Origin: Phyllobacterium brassicacearum
Lineage (GTDB): Bacteria; Pseudomonadota; Alphaproteobacteria; Rhizobiales; Rhizobiaceae
Length of the DNA: 64,000 nucleotides
Assembly: GCF_003010955.1 (NCBI RefSeq)
Contig: NZ_PGGO01000001.1
Location: 1-64,000, forward strand
Direction: 5' to 3'
The translations under genes were made by a program, and so were the position numbers. This document shows, in pieces, positions 35,385-43,338 of this stretch (position 1 is the first letter of the stretch; every line of letters begins with the position of its first letter). A model generated the notes under the pieces. The model made no database searches, was not told the DNA's origin, and was given only the letters and a program-made list of their open reading frames with translations.

Positions 35385-37394
35385 ATGATGACAAAAATGT
35401 TCTCCAGAATCCTGATCGCCAATCGCGGCGAAATCGCGTGCCGCGTCATGCGCACGGCGCAGAAGATGGGCATCAGTACGGTTGCGGTCTATTCGGATGC
35501 GGATGCGCATTCGATGCACGTGGCAATGGCCGATGAAGCCGTCTATATCGGACCATCACCTGTCACGGACAGTTATCTGCGTGCCGATCATATCATCGCG
35601 GCTGCGCTCCAGACCGGCGCAGAAGCCATTCATCCTGGCTACGGCTTTCTCTCGGAAAATCCGGGGTTTGTCGATGCAGTGGTCAAGGCGGGGCTCGTGT
35701 TCATCGGCCCTTCGGCGGATTCGATCCGCGCCATGGGTCTGAAGGACGCGGCGAAGCGCCTGATGGAGAAGGCCGGCGTTCCGGTTGTGCCAGGTTATCA
35801 TGGCGAGGCGCAGGAACTGGTTGTGCTGGCTTCGAAGGCACGCGAGATCGGGTACCCCGTGCTGATCAAGGCCCGTGCCGGCGGCGGCGGCAAAGGCATG
35901 CGCAAGGTCGACAAACCGGATGATTTCGCCGAAGCGCTGGGCAGTGCACGCCGCGAGGCGAAGAGCGCCTTCGGCGACGACCGGGTGCTGGTGGAGAAAT
36001 ACATCGCCAAGCCACGCCATATCGAGGTGCAGGTGTTTGGCGACAATCACGGCAATGTTGTGCATCTCTACGAACGCGACTGCTCGCTGCAGCGCCGTCA
36101 CCAGAAGGTCATCGAGGAAGCCCCTGCTCCTGGCATCACGCTCGAGGTGCGCGCGGCCATGACGGGCGCCGCGGTGAAGGCGGCTCAGGCGATCAACTAT
36201 TCCGGTGCCGGCACGATCGAATTCATTGTCGATGCCACGGAAGGTCTGAAGCCGGACCGCTTCTGGTTCATGGAGATGAACACGCGGCTGCAGGTCGAGC
36301 ATCCCGTAACGGAGATGATTACCGGCCTTGACCTGGTCGAGTGGCAATTGCGCGTTGCGGCCGGCGAAAAACTGCCACTCGCACAGAAGCAGATCCCGCT
36401 CAACGGCCACGCGGTCGAGGCGCGGCTTTATGCGGAAGATCCCTCGAAGAGCTTCCTGCCGGCGATCGGTACGCTGCACCATCTGGCGTTTCCCGCATCC
36501 GTGAAGGATGGCACGGTCCGCATCGAGACTGGTGTGCGAACTGGCGATACCATCTCGCCCTATTACGATCCGATGATTGCCAAACTGGTTGTACATGGCG
36601 CCGATCGCGGGAGCGCGCTTGCCGCCATGGAAAGCGCCTTCAACGACACCGAGATTGCCGGGACGACGACCAATGCACGCTTCCTTGCGGCGCTGATCCG
36701 AGACGAAGGATTTGCCACGGGCGATGTCGATACCGGTCTGATCGATCGCAATCTTGCGGAACTCACTGTTCCAGCGGCGGTCGATGCAGGCGCCAAGGAA
36801 CTGGCCATTCTGTTCGCAAGCGGTCTCTTGCGGAAACCCTTGACCGTCGATCCATGGACCGCCTTGCGCGGCTATAGCCACAACAGCAATCTCGCCTATC
36901 CGGTGGTTCTTGAAGAGGCTGGCAAGACCGTTCGCTATAGCGTCACCGTTCTTGGCGACGAACGCTACGGCATCAGTGGACCTGACACGGCCGCTGAATT
37001 GCGCGTGCGGCACGAACCGGCGAGCTGGCATGTCACCGGCAAAGGGATCAATCTGAGAGCAAAGGCCATAACACTGCCGCATGGCGTCGCAGTACTGTCC
37101 AGGGGCGCGGCCACGACGTTCACTGTTGCCGACCCGTTTCTGCTGGCTGAAGCGGCGGGCAATGCGGGCGATCGCCTGACTGCCCCGATGCCCGGCTTGG
37201 TGAAATCGGTTCGCGTTGCGACAGGTGACCTGGTCAAGAAGGGTCAGATCCTGCTCGTGCTCGAAGCCATGAAAATGGAGCACTCCATCACCGCGCCACA
37301 TGATGGCAAGATCGCGGAGATCGTTGTCGAGAACGCTCAGGTCAAGGAGAACGCAGCGCTAGTGCGCTTCGAGGAAGCCGCCGTGCTCGATTAA
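35385..37394 (+). CDS. mccA: Methylcrotonyl-CoA carboxylase alpha (biotin-carrying) subunit
   Basis: The 669-residue subunit carries biotin carboxylase and carrier domains. The N-domain has SRILIANRGEIACRVMRTAQ and EAIHPGYGFLSENPGF; the ATP-grasp region has LIKARAGGGGKGMR and the active-site stretch ERDCSLQRRHQKVIEEAPAP with FMEMNTRLQVEHPVTE. The C-terminus ends with the biotin site EAMKMEH (lysine between the methionines). Following the fused form typical of MccA, a linker domain lies at about 450-590. AGGAG precedes the ATG. It is last in the cluster; no methylglutaconyl-CoA hydratase or HMG-CoA lyase follows. Confidence 0.93.
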   Translation: MMTKMFSRILIANRGEIACRVMRTAQKMGISTVAVYSDADAHSMHVAMADEAVYIGPSPVTDSYLRADHIIAAALQTGAEAIHPGYGFLSENPGFVDAVVKAGLVFIGPSADSIRAMGLKDAAKRLMEKAGVPVVPGYHGEAQELVVLASKAREIGYPVLIKARAGGGGKGMRKVDKPDDFAEALGSARREAKSAFGDDRVLVEKYIAKPRHIEVQVFGDNHGNVVHLYERDCSLQRRHQKVIEEAPAPGITLEVRAAMTGAAVKAAQAINYSGAGTIEFIVDATEGLKPDRFWFMEMNTRLQVEHPVTEMITGLDLVEWQLRVAAGEKLPLAQKQIPLNGHAVEARLYAEDPSKSFLPAIGTLHHLAFPASVKDGTVRIETGVRTGDTISPYYDPMIAKLVVHGADRGSALAAMESAFNDTEIAGTTTNARFLAALIRDEGFATGDVDTGLIDRNLAELTVPAAVDAGAKELAILFASGLLRKPLTVDPWTALRGYSHNSNLAYPVVLEEAGKTVRYSVTVLGDERYGISGPDTAAELRVRHEPASWHVTGKGINLRAKAITLPHGVAVLSRGAATTFTVADPFLLAEAAGNAGDRLTAPMPGLVKSVRVATGDLVKKGQILLVLEAMKMEHSITAPHDGKIAEIVVENAQVKENAALVRFEEAAVLD

Positions 37395-37499
37395 CCCAAG
37401 AATCGAGATAAGTATTTTACAGGCTGTGGTAGGAATATGCGGCGCCCATCCTTCCGGGCGCCGCAGTCGAAGGAATTCCCGTAATCGAGGAGATCGACC

Positions 37500-38027
37500 A
37501 TGCCTGAAAAATCCCTGCAAACAATCAAACGCGGACCGACAGCCACTCCCACCGACCTCGGTGCCCAAGCATCGAAAGACATCGCGGCAGCAGTAAACGC
37601 GTTACTCGCCGACACATTCGCCCTCTACATGAAGACAAAGAATTTCCATTGGCACATGAGCGGTCCGCATTTTCGCGATTTCCATCTGTTGCTGGACGAA
37701 CAGGGCGAACAGATTTTCGCAATGACCGACGTATTGGCCGAGAGAGTGCGCAAGATTGGCGGCACGACGCTGAAGTCAATCGGGCAGATTTCGGCGCAGC
37801 AACGAATATTGGATAATGACGCCAATTTCGTAACGCCAGAAGACATGCTCGCCGAACTGCGCGACGATACCAAGAGCTTCATCGGCTATCTGCGCCAGGT
37901 GCATGAGCTGTGCAGTGAGTATCGCGACAGCGCCACGACCAGTATAATTGAGAATTACATTGATGAATCAGAGCGCCGGCACTGGTTCTTGTTCGAGGCC
38001 ACTCGTGTCGGTCCGGCCAGCGTATAG
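37500..38027 (+). CDS. dps: Dps-family DNA-binding / ferritin-like protein
   Basis: The 175-residue protein forms the Dps dodecamer that stores iron and protects DNA under oxidative stress. The ferroxidase signature is complete: KNFHWHMSGPHFRDFHLLLD followed by EQ, with histidines, aspartate and glutamate shared between subunits. The N-terminal tail is lysine-containing (KSLQTIKRGPT), as in DNA-binding members. GAGGAGATCG precedes the ATG. It stands alone with its own terminator-like hairpin. Confidence 0.92.
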   Translation: MPEKSLQTIKRGPTATPTDLGAQASKDIAAAVNALLADTFALYMKTKNFHWHMSGPHFRDFHLLLDEQGEQIFAMTDVLAERVRKIGGTTLKSIGQISAQQRILDNDANFVTPEDMLAELRDDTKSFIGYLRQVHELCSEYRDSATTSIIENYIDESERRHWFLFEATRVGPASV

Positions 38028-38038
38028 CTGAGAGCAAA

Positions 38039-38070
38039 TGGAACTCCAGCTGAACTCAGATGGGGTTCCA
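38039..38070 (+). terminator. Terminator-like hairpin after dps
   Basis: TGGAACTCCA (38039-38048) pairs with TGGGGTTCCA (38061-38070) over ten positions with one G-T and a 12-base loop. Only a short GTTGTT follows, so termination may be inefficient. It also lies at the end of the convergent small gene. Confidence 0.5.
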
Positions 38071-38075
38071 GTTGT

Positions 38076-38285
38076 TCAATCGTTGGCTTTGGTCATTCTG
38101 GTCTTCTGATCAACAGTCTGAGCATCCGTGATCACCGCTTCGACGGCGGAAATGTTCAAAGCCAAGGTAGCAATTTTCTTCAATGTATTGTTGTCCGGGA
38201 ATGCTTTTGTCCTGGCAGACAATAGTACCAGCTGCTTCTGAGCGTCCGTTAATCGCGACAGCAATTCTTCAAGATCGTCCAGCAT
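38076..38285 (-). CDS. Small hypothetical protein (69 aa)
   Basis: The product is acidic and helical (LDDLEELLSRLTDAQKQLVL, then TLKKIATLALNISAVEAVIT), without signal or membrane segment. The start at 38285 follows GAAGGCGGG; an ATG at 38312 adds nine residues but has no ribosome-binding site. It converges with dps. No family is recognised. Confidence 0.45.
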   Translation of the reverse strand: MLDDLEELLSRLTDAQKQLVLLSARTKAFPDNNTLKKIATLALNISAVEAVITDAQTVDQKTRMTKAND

Positions 38286-38623
38286 CTTTTTCCCGCCTTC
38301 ATCAAGAATCATGCGATTTTATCAATTGTTTATTTAATGGATATCTTTCCGCTCGCAAACCCGAAATTTGACAAAGCACAACGATGTTACAACGATAAGT
38401 TCTATTCGCTTGGGAAGCTTATCTCTCCTGCGACCAAGCAGCCTAGCTCGTCGCAGCAAACTCGGTAAAATGCTAAACTATTTGAAATCATGCTTCCCGC
38501 CATCCGAAACACATACCTCACACGTCATAGGGACTACCTCGTGAGCGTGCGCTGCGCCTTCAACCGGCGCATCGATTCACACACAATAGACGAAGTTGGC
38601 GAGCACATATACCTTTGGTTGTA

Positions 38624-38893
38624 TCAAATCAAAGCATCTAGCTGTGATTGCATCCACAATGCTGAATTTTGGTGATCAGAGATGGGGCGGTTTTCTCCAA
38701 CAACGCAGGACAGCATCGCGGATCGCAGATGATATCCGCCAACGATTTTCAAAGCGTCTTCTCTGGTCATGCCCGCATCGCGCAGCAAATGATCGCTGGG
38801 TTTGTTCAGGAGTGTCAGCAAGAGCTCTTGCTCGTGTCTGGCGGCACGCCAGGCTTGCACGAGCTTCGTCAGGAAATATGGGGCGGTAAACAT
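38624..38893 (-). CDS. DUF1127 small protein, divergent from a LysR gene
   Basis: The 89-residue product carries a DUF1127-like core: LVQAWRAARHEQELLLTLL followed by NKPSDHLLRDAGMTREDALK. DUF1127 proteins are short, arginine-rich, and in alphaproteobacteria several are controlled by LysR regulators or bind RNA. The start at 38893 is eight bases after GGAG. It is divergent from the LysR gene at 39001, like the VtlR/LsrB-regulated DUF1127 genes of Brucella and Agrobacterium. A tail of about 30 residues beyond the domain is unusual. Confidence 0.7.
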   Translation of the reverse strand: MFTAPYFLTKLVQAWRAARHEQELLLTLLNKPSDHLLRDAGMTREDALKIVGGYHLRSAMLSCVVGENRPISDHQNSALWMQSQLDALI

Positions 38894-38905
38894 GTCAGCG
38901 GCTCC

Positions 38906-38921
38906 AAGTTGGATGCAACTT
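38906..38921. promoter_or_regulatory. Inverted repeat in the LysR / DUF1127 intergenic region
   Basis: AAGTTG-GATG-CAACTT has perfect 6-base arms. It lies 12 bases before the DUF1127 start, overlapping its ribosome-binding site on the far side, so it could be either a LysR half-site pair or a leader hairpin. TTGACA at 38938-38943 is a possible -35 element for the LysR gene. Confidence 0.4.
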
Positions 38922-39000
38922 GATGTTTTGCCAATTGTTGACATAGATCAAACAAATAGAAATTATGTCAGCCATTCGAAATTTTCATGGAGTGGCACAC

Positions 39001-39873
39001 ATGAATATCCCGCTCGACAGTGATTTGCTCCGAACCTTCCTGGCTGTGGCATCTGCGGGCAATGTAACACGAGCAGCGGATAAGGTTGGTCGAACGCAAT
39101 CCGCGGTGAGTATTCAAATCAAACGACTCGAGGAAACGCTGGGGGAGAGCCTGTTTGAGCGCGGATCTCGCGGTGTCACGCTGACGCCGCAGGGAAAGGT
39201 CCTGCTGGTCAGCGCCAACAGGATCATCGCGCTGCTTGACGAAACCGCAGCGACGATCCGGGCCAAACCGCTTGGCGGGCCGGTTCGGATCGGTATCCCG
39301 GAAGAATACGGCTACACGGTCTTGCCGCGTGCGCTGGCTGCCTTTGCCAATCAGCACCCACAGGTGGAAGTTACGGTAAAGTGCGGTTATTCGGCGGCGC
39401 AGCTTGCAGCAATCGACGCGGACGAACTCGACCTCGCCGTGATTTTTGATTGGGAACAGCCGACAAGCGGAGAAGTGCTGTTCGTCGACCCGACAGTCTG
39501 GGTGACATCCGAAGTGCACTGCGTCCATGAAAATGCACCAATACCGATCGCAATCTACGAGCGATCAAGCTGGTGCAAGAAATTCGCTATCGGATCGCTG
39601 GAAAACAGCAGGGTTGATTACCGCGTCGCCTACAGCTGCGATACCAGCGGAGGGCTCAAGATCGCGGTTGTCTCGGGACTGGCGATTGCACCGCTCGCAC
39701 GGAGCAATATTCCAGCCGGCTGCCGTGCCCTGACGGAAGCGGATGGATTTCCGCTGATTGATTCATCGAACGTCGTCTTGAGACGCAATCCGCGTATGAA
39801 GAGTGCCGCAATTGACGGTATGGCCAAAGTGATCCGCGACGCATTTCGGCCCATTACTCCTGCAGCGGCATAA
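39001..39873 (+). CDS. LysR-family transcriptional regulator
   Basis: The 290-residue regulator has the LysR winged helix at the N-terminus (LLRTFLAVASAGNVTRAADK, then GRTQSAVSIQIKRLEETLGE) and a periplasmic-binding-protein-like effector domain with GGPVRIGIPEEYGYTVLPRA. The effector half has many cysteines. The start is set at 39001 (MNIPLDSDLL); the frame extends to 38965. It is divergent from a DUF1127 gene, recalling VtlR/LsrB regulators. It converges with the Sel1 gene four bases downstream. Confidence 0.85.
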   Translation: MNIPLDSDLLRTFLAVASAGNVTRAADKVGRTQSAVSIQIKRLEETLGESLFERGSRGVTLTPQGKVLLVSANRIIALLDETAATIRAKPLGGPVRIGIPEEYGYTVLPRALAAFANQHPQVEVTVKCGYSAAQLAAIDADELDLAVIFDWEQPTSGEVLFVDPTVWVTSEVHCVHENAPIPIAIYERSSWCKKFAIGSLENSRVDYRVAYSCDTSGGLKIAVVSGLAIAPLARSNIPAGCRALTEADGFPLIDSSNVVLRRNPRMKSAAIDGMAKVIRDAFRPITPAAA

Positions 39874-39877
39874 GCTA

Positions 39878-40144
39878 TCAATGCGATGTCATCCACTCGC
39901 GTGCTTCGCGAAGAGCCGTAGCGAGATCGGACTTGGACATTGATTGCGCGAGCTCCGCCCGCAGTTCAGCGGCCCGGTCGCTGCCCTTGATTGCAGCAAT
40001 GTTGAACCATTTGTGCGCAGCTACGAGATCGACAGCGCAATCGCGGCCGGTCGCATACATGATACCCATTTCGAAGAGAATGTCCGTCTGCGCCGAACCG
40101 CCGACATGACCAGAATCGATATGCTGAAGATCAAAGCGTGCCAT
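39878..40144 (-). CDS. Small Sel1-repeat protein
   Basis: The 88-residue protein contains one Sel1-like (TPR-related) repeat: LFEMGIMYATGRDCAVDLVA followed by AHKWFNIAAIKGSDRAAELR, then a conserved tail LREAREWM. Similar 80-90 residue proteins occur singly in many rhizobia, with unknown role; Sel1 repeats mediate protein contacts. No signal peptide is seen. It converges with the LysR gene. Confidence 0.75.
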   Translation of the reverse strand: MARFDLQHIDSGHVGGSAQTDILFEMGIMYATGRDCAVDLVAAHKWFNIAAIKGSDRAAELRAELAQSMSKSDLATALREAREWMTSH

Positions 40145-40599
40145 TGTGCCAAACCCCTTGTTGAACCAAAATTCGCTACCTACGAAAGCCCTGTTAGACT
40201 TCTGAGAACCGCCTGATTTGTTTGTTTTGGCGTGCTCTTTCGATGCTTTCGAGAATGACGCAGAGGCTTGAAATTGCTGTTAAAGGGCATGCTTAACCTA
40301 AGCCCAACAAAACAAAAACAACTCGTAAACTTCGGAATTCATTAAATATAATCCTCCAGCATTTGCGGGCATTTGGCGAAAATTCTCGTAAAATGCAGTC
40401 GTAGGATTTCAAGCCTTTGATAACCAAAGAACAGGTTTATGATTGGCATCATCGTTTCGAACACGGGCTGCGACGCCATTTGCAGACAACATATTGCAAG
40501 GTGCATACCCTCTTTCATTCCACCTGCTTTTCAATTACGTTTACGTTTGCGTAAGACAGGCGATGATCAAGGAGAGATCGCCCCATTCGGGAGGAATAT
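40145..40599. other. Intergenic region, no gene recognised
   Basis: About 455 bases, AT-rich toward the middle (about 40260-40400). It must hold promoters for the Sel1 gene (minus) and the DUF2147 gene (plus). GGGAGGAATAT lies just before 40600. I see no conserved RNA fold or frame. Confidence 0.4.
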
Positions 40600-40947
40600 A
40601 TGAAACGCAAATTGTTGCTGGCATGCACCGGCTTTGTCCTGTTCGCGGGCCCTGCCCTGGCGGAAGAGCCGATCGTCGGTTCCTGGAAGCGGCCAAACGG
40701 CACCATCATTCAATATACATCTTGCGGCAGCGACACCTATTGCGGCACCGTAATGACAGGCGAATACAAAGGTAAATCCATCGGTTCGATGTCGGGCAAG
40801 GACGGCGCCTACAAGGGTAAGGTCAACAAGCTCGACGAGGGCAAGACCTACAATGGCAAGGCAAGCGTCAAGGGCAGTACGCTTTCATTATCGGGTTGCG
40901 TCATGGGTGGCCTTATCTGCAAGAGCGAGAGCCTGACCCGTCAATAA
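40600..40947 (+). CDS. DUF2147 secreted protein
   Basis: The 115-residue product has a signal peptide (RKLLLACTGFVLFAGPALA-E) and the DUF2147 pattern: IVGSWKRPNGTIIQYTSCGS, YCGTVMTGEYKGK, GKVNKLDEGKTYNGKASVKG, LSLSGCVMGGLICKSESLTR. The four cysteines probably pair in the periplasm. Proteins of this family are small beta-rich secreted proteins of unknown function. GGGAGGAATAT precedes the ATG. Confidence 0.82.
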   Translation: MKRKLLLACTGFVLFAGPALAEEPIVGSWKRPNGTIIQYTSCGSDTYCGTVMTGEYKGKSIGSMSGKDGAYKGKVNKLDEGKTYNGKASVKGSTLSLSGCVMGGLICKSESLTRQ

Positions 40948-41040
40948 AGCGTTGGTTTGGTGCCGATGGCGGCGAATTTGACGCCATAGGGCAGCTTGGC
41001 AAGAGGCCGAAAGCTGCTATATTTCTGGAGCGAGGAACGG

Positions 41041-41133
41041 GCTTTCGCCCGCCCCTCTTTCCTAGAAGATGAATTGAACCCGGATGATCAGTGACCAGCT
41101 GGTCCGGGTTCAATTCATCTTCTAGGGTGACGC
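41041..41133 (+). repeat. Palindromic interspersed repeat, copy 1 (24-bp perfect stem)
   Basis: The element starts GCTTTCGCCC and contains a 24-base arm (41061-41084) whose exact reverse complement lies at 41103-41126, with an 18-base loop; it ends GGTGACGC. A second copy with the same blocks at the same spacings lies on the minus strand at 58840-58931. It resembles two-palindrome elements such as the rhizobial RIME family. It lies between the DUF2147 and beta-lactamase genes, where it could also act as a bidirectional terminator. Confidence 0.75.
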
Positions 41134-41346
41134 GAAGTGGTAGATACCACATGTGTCACCTCCAGGTTTCACGGCAAGGCCTTTGCCATGGTCGAGGTGG
41201 CCCATCCTCCTCAATGCGCCGGCTGGCTCGGTGCTCGCTGCTTTTCCCGCGAAACAGCCAATTCATTGCTTGCTTCGCCTTGTCCGGCAACGAACGCAGA
41301 GTTGAATAGGGCTCGCATTTTAAGTGTGCGAGGTTGTCGACCGGTC

Positions 41347-42234
41347 TCAGATGTTCTCCGCCACCAGTGCGGCGACTTTCTTGTGAATGGTGTTGCGGCT
41401 GTCTGCCGTGCCCTTCGGATCGTAGAGATAAACGGCGAGAAGGATTGGCTTGCGATCCGGCGGCCAGATCACGGCGATATCATTCGCCATGCCGCTGTCA
41501 CTTGTGCCCGTCTTGTCACCGACGCTCCAATCCTCCGGCAGCCCTGCCCGCAGGCGCTTACCTCCGGTTTTGTTGGCAAGCAGCCATTCAATCAGTTGAT
41601 CACGGGACGATTTCGACAGTGCGTCACCAAGCACGATCTTTTGCATGTCTTTCAGGATCGCTACCGGCGTGATCGTATCGCGCGGGTCGCCTGGCTTCGC
41701 TTCATTGAGTTCAGTTTCCCACCTGTCCAGCCGGAACGTTGCATCGCCAAGACCTCGTGCGTATTCGGTGAGCCCCTTCGGACCACCCAGACTATCGAGG
41801 ATGAGGTTGCCCGCCGTGTTGTCGCTGAGGGTGATTGCAGCCTCGCAAAGTGCCGCTAGTGACATGCTCTTGCCGGCATTTTTCTCCGTTGCCGGTGAAT
41901 TGGGCAGGATGTCGCTTTTCTTGACCAGGATCATCCGGTCAAGCTTGTCCTCCTTGCGGTCGACACGTGCCAGAACGGCGGCTGATGCCAGGAATTTGAA
42001 CGTACTGCACATGGCAAAGCGCTCATTCTCACGGTAGCCGATGCGATTATCGCTGCCTGTATCGTGTGCCGAGACTCCAAGGCGCGCACCGGTTTTCTCC
42101 TCCAGCGACTTGAAGGCGGCCGAAAGATCCACCCGGTTTGGTGCCGCCTCCGTTGATCTCATCGGCAAGGACAATGCCGGAATAGCGAGCATCGATCCAA
42201 TCAAGGCGCCGCGGCGCGTGATATGACCACCCAT
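41347..42234 (-). CDS. Class A beta-lactamase
   Basis: The 295-residue serine beta-lactamase hydrolyses beta-lactams in the periplasm. A signal with paired arginines (ITRRGALIGSMLAIPALSL) suggests Tat export. All class A motifs are present: STFK (serine 77, lysine 80), SDN (137-139), ETELN with the general-base glutamate (173) and KTG (241-243). The residue before the nucleophile is cysteine, as in carbapenemase groups, but its partner after KTG is a serine (KTGTSDS), so no disulfide can form. It appears chromosomal, with no regulator or mobile element adjacent. Confidence 0.93.
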   Translation of the reverse strand: MGGHITRRGALIGSMLAIPALSLPMRSTEAAPNRVDLSAAFKSLEEKTGARLGVSAHDTGSDNRIGYRENERFAMCSTFKFLASAAVLARVDRKEDKLDRMILVKKSDILPNSPATEKNAGKSMSLAALCEAAITLSDNTAGNLILDSLGGPKGLTEYARGLGDATFRLDRWETELNEAKPGDPRDTITPVAILKDMQKIVLGDALSKSSRDQLIEWLLANKTGGKRLRAGLPEDWSVGDKTGTSDSGMANDIAVIWPPDRKPILLAVYLYDPKGTADSRNTIHKKVAALVAENI

Positions 42235-42450
42235 ATCTCATCTCCATCTCCGAGGATAACAGCGAGGATTCTCGCCGACGCAGGCTGATATCTGAAATGG
42301 CAGTTTCCATGGAAAATTTGTGACCAAAAAGCGTGTCACCACAACTTGACTTGATGAGGCGAATTTCGTACTAAACCAGAAGGTTATTTAACCTAACAGT
42401 TATCCATTCTGAAGAACACCCATGGTCTGACGAGCAACTTGTAACCAACA

Positions 42451-42864
42451 ATGGAGATGAAGTTGAAAAAGACATTTCACGGGAGTTGCCATTGTGGCGC
42501 GGTACGCTTCGAAGCCGATATCGACCTCGATCAGGGGACAAGCAAATGCAACTGCTCATCCTGCGCCAAAGGGCGTTTCTGGAAAGCCATCGTTGGTGCG
42601 GATGCCATGCGGATGATCGCCGGGAATGGCCGTCTGACCGAATACCAGTTCGGCCGCAAGGCAATCACGCATTTCTTCTGCCAAACATGCGGCGTAAAGC
42701 CGTTTGGCCGCGGCGAAATGGAGAATACGGGAGTATTCTATGGCATCAATCTTGCCTGTCTCGATGATCTGACACCTGAGGAATTGCTGGCCGCGCCTTT
42801 GGAATACCAGGACGGAAAACATGATCACTGGGAGCGGATACCCGAAGAAGCGCGGCATTTGTGA
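42451..42864 (+). CDS. GFA-family zinc protein (glutathione-dependent formaldehyde-activating-like)
   Basis: The 137-residue protein has the GFA zinc ligands in order: SCHCGAVRF, CNCSSCAKGRFW and FFCQTCGVKPFGRG. GFA/CENP-V domain proteins bind two zinc ions; a few were linked to formaldehyde and glutathione chemistry, but for most members the reaction is unproven. The start at 42451 or 42457 cannot be separated. It stands alone. Confidence 0.85.
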   Translation: MEMKLKKTFHGSCHCGAVRFEADIDLDQGTSKCNCSSCAKGRFWKAIVGADAMRMIAGNGRLTEYQFGRKAITHFFCQTCGVKPFGRGEMENTGVFYGINLACLDDLTPEELLAAPLEYQDGKHDHWERIPEEARHL

Positions 42865-42909
42865 CTGCCACTCCATCCATTGGTCGCGCGAAAAAGCGCA
42901 ATTCAATCG

Positions 42910-42927
42910 ATTAGACTAAGGTCTAAT
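42910..42927. repeat. Hairpin downstream of the GFA gene
   Basis: ATTAGAC-TAAG-GTCTAAT forms a 7-bp stem with a four-base loop, 45 bases after the stop. No T-run follows. It may be an mRNA end or operator. Confidence 0.35.
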
Positions 42928-43034
42928 TGTGGCCTTGGGCGTTTTCGCGTATTTATCAGCTTTCAGCGTGAAGTCGTTTTTGAGATGCAAAATACTGAAA
43001 GCTTTTATCCTGCTGTTGTTGCGTATCTGTAGTA

Positions 43035-43260
43035 ACCGGTCGTTTGTGTGCCCACCCTCCCGCACACAAAGTCTGACGTGTAGTTCCGGGAGGTCAGGGG
43101 TGAAAGCGCGCAACCGCTTTGATTTCTGAGGCTTTACCCGGACGATCTTTTGTCTGGGCCAGGCAACGCAGCAGGACCCATATGCCCGAACAGATCCTTC
43201 GCTGGTTACGGGCAAGAGAACAGGCAGCCATGGTAGTCCCGCCATGGCTGCCTTTTTATT
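43035..43260 (+). ncRNA. Candidate small RNA with C-rich hairpin loop
   Basis: This gene-free stretch can fold into successive stems: TTTGTGTGC (43043-43051) with GCACACAAA (43062-43070) around a loop CCACCCTCCC; CTGAC with GTCAG (about 43073-43096); AAAGCG with CGCTTT (about 43103-43120); CCCGGAC with GTCTGGG (about 43137-43158); GCCCG with CGGGC (about 43183-43213). It ends in a strong rho-independent terminator at 43222. A CCUCCC-type loop can pair with ribosome-binding sites, as in several rhizobial regulatory RNAs. No promoter or family match is certain; this is an inference from structure. Confidence 0.35.
43222..43259 (+). terminator. Strong rho-independent terminator
   Basis: AGGCAGCCATGG (43222-43233) is the exact reverse complement of CCATGGCTGCCT (43242-43253), with an 8-base loop, and the stem runs into TTTTTATT. 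The transcript it ends is on the plus strand; no gene lies within 350 bases upstream, which is the main hint for a small RNA there. Confidence 0.85.
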
Positions 43261-43338
43261 GCCCTCAAAGGAATGGTGGCGCGCTCTTAAGTTGCGTATG
43301 AGTTGGGTTGCTCACTGTTCCACGACAGGATGCACGTG

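Noticed and set aside
35556-37301. Minus-strand frame of 581 codons opposite mccA
   Set aside because: Antisense shadow of a clear biotin carboxylase; no recognisable protein features.
41137-41859. Plus-strand 240-codon frame opposite the beta-lactamase
   Set aside because: Antisense to a gene with all class A motifs; no protein features of its own.
43035-43260. Possible 6S RNA, signal-recognition-particle RNA or riboswitch
   Set aside because: I looked for the SRP core, RNase P core and common riboswitch motifs and did not find them; only a generic small-RNA call is supportable.
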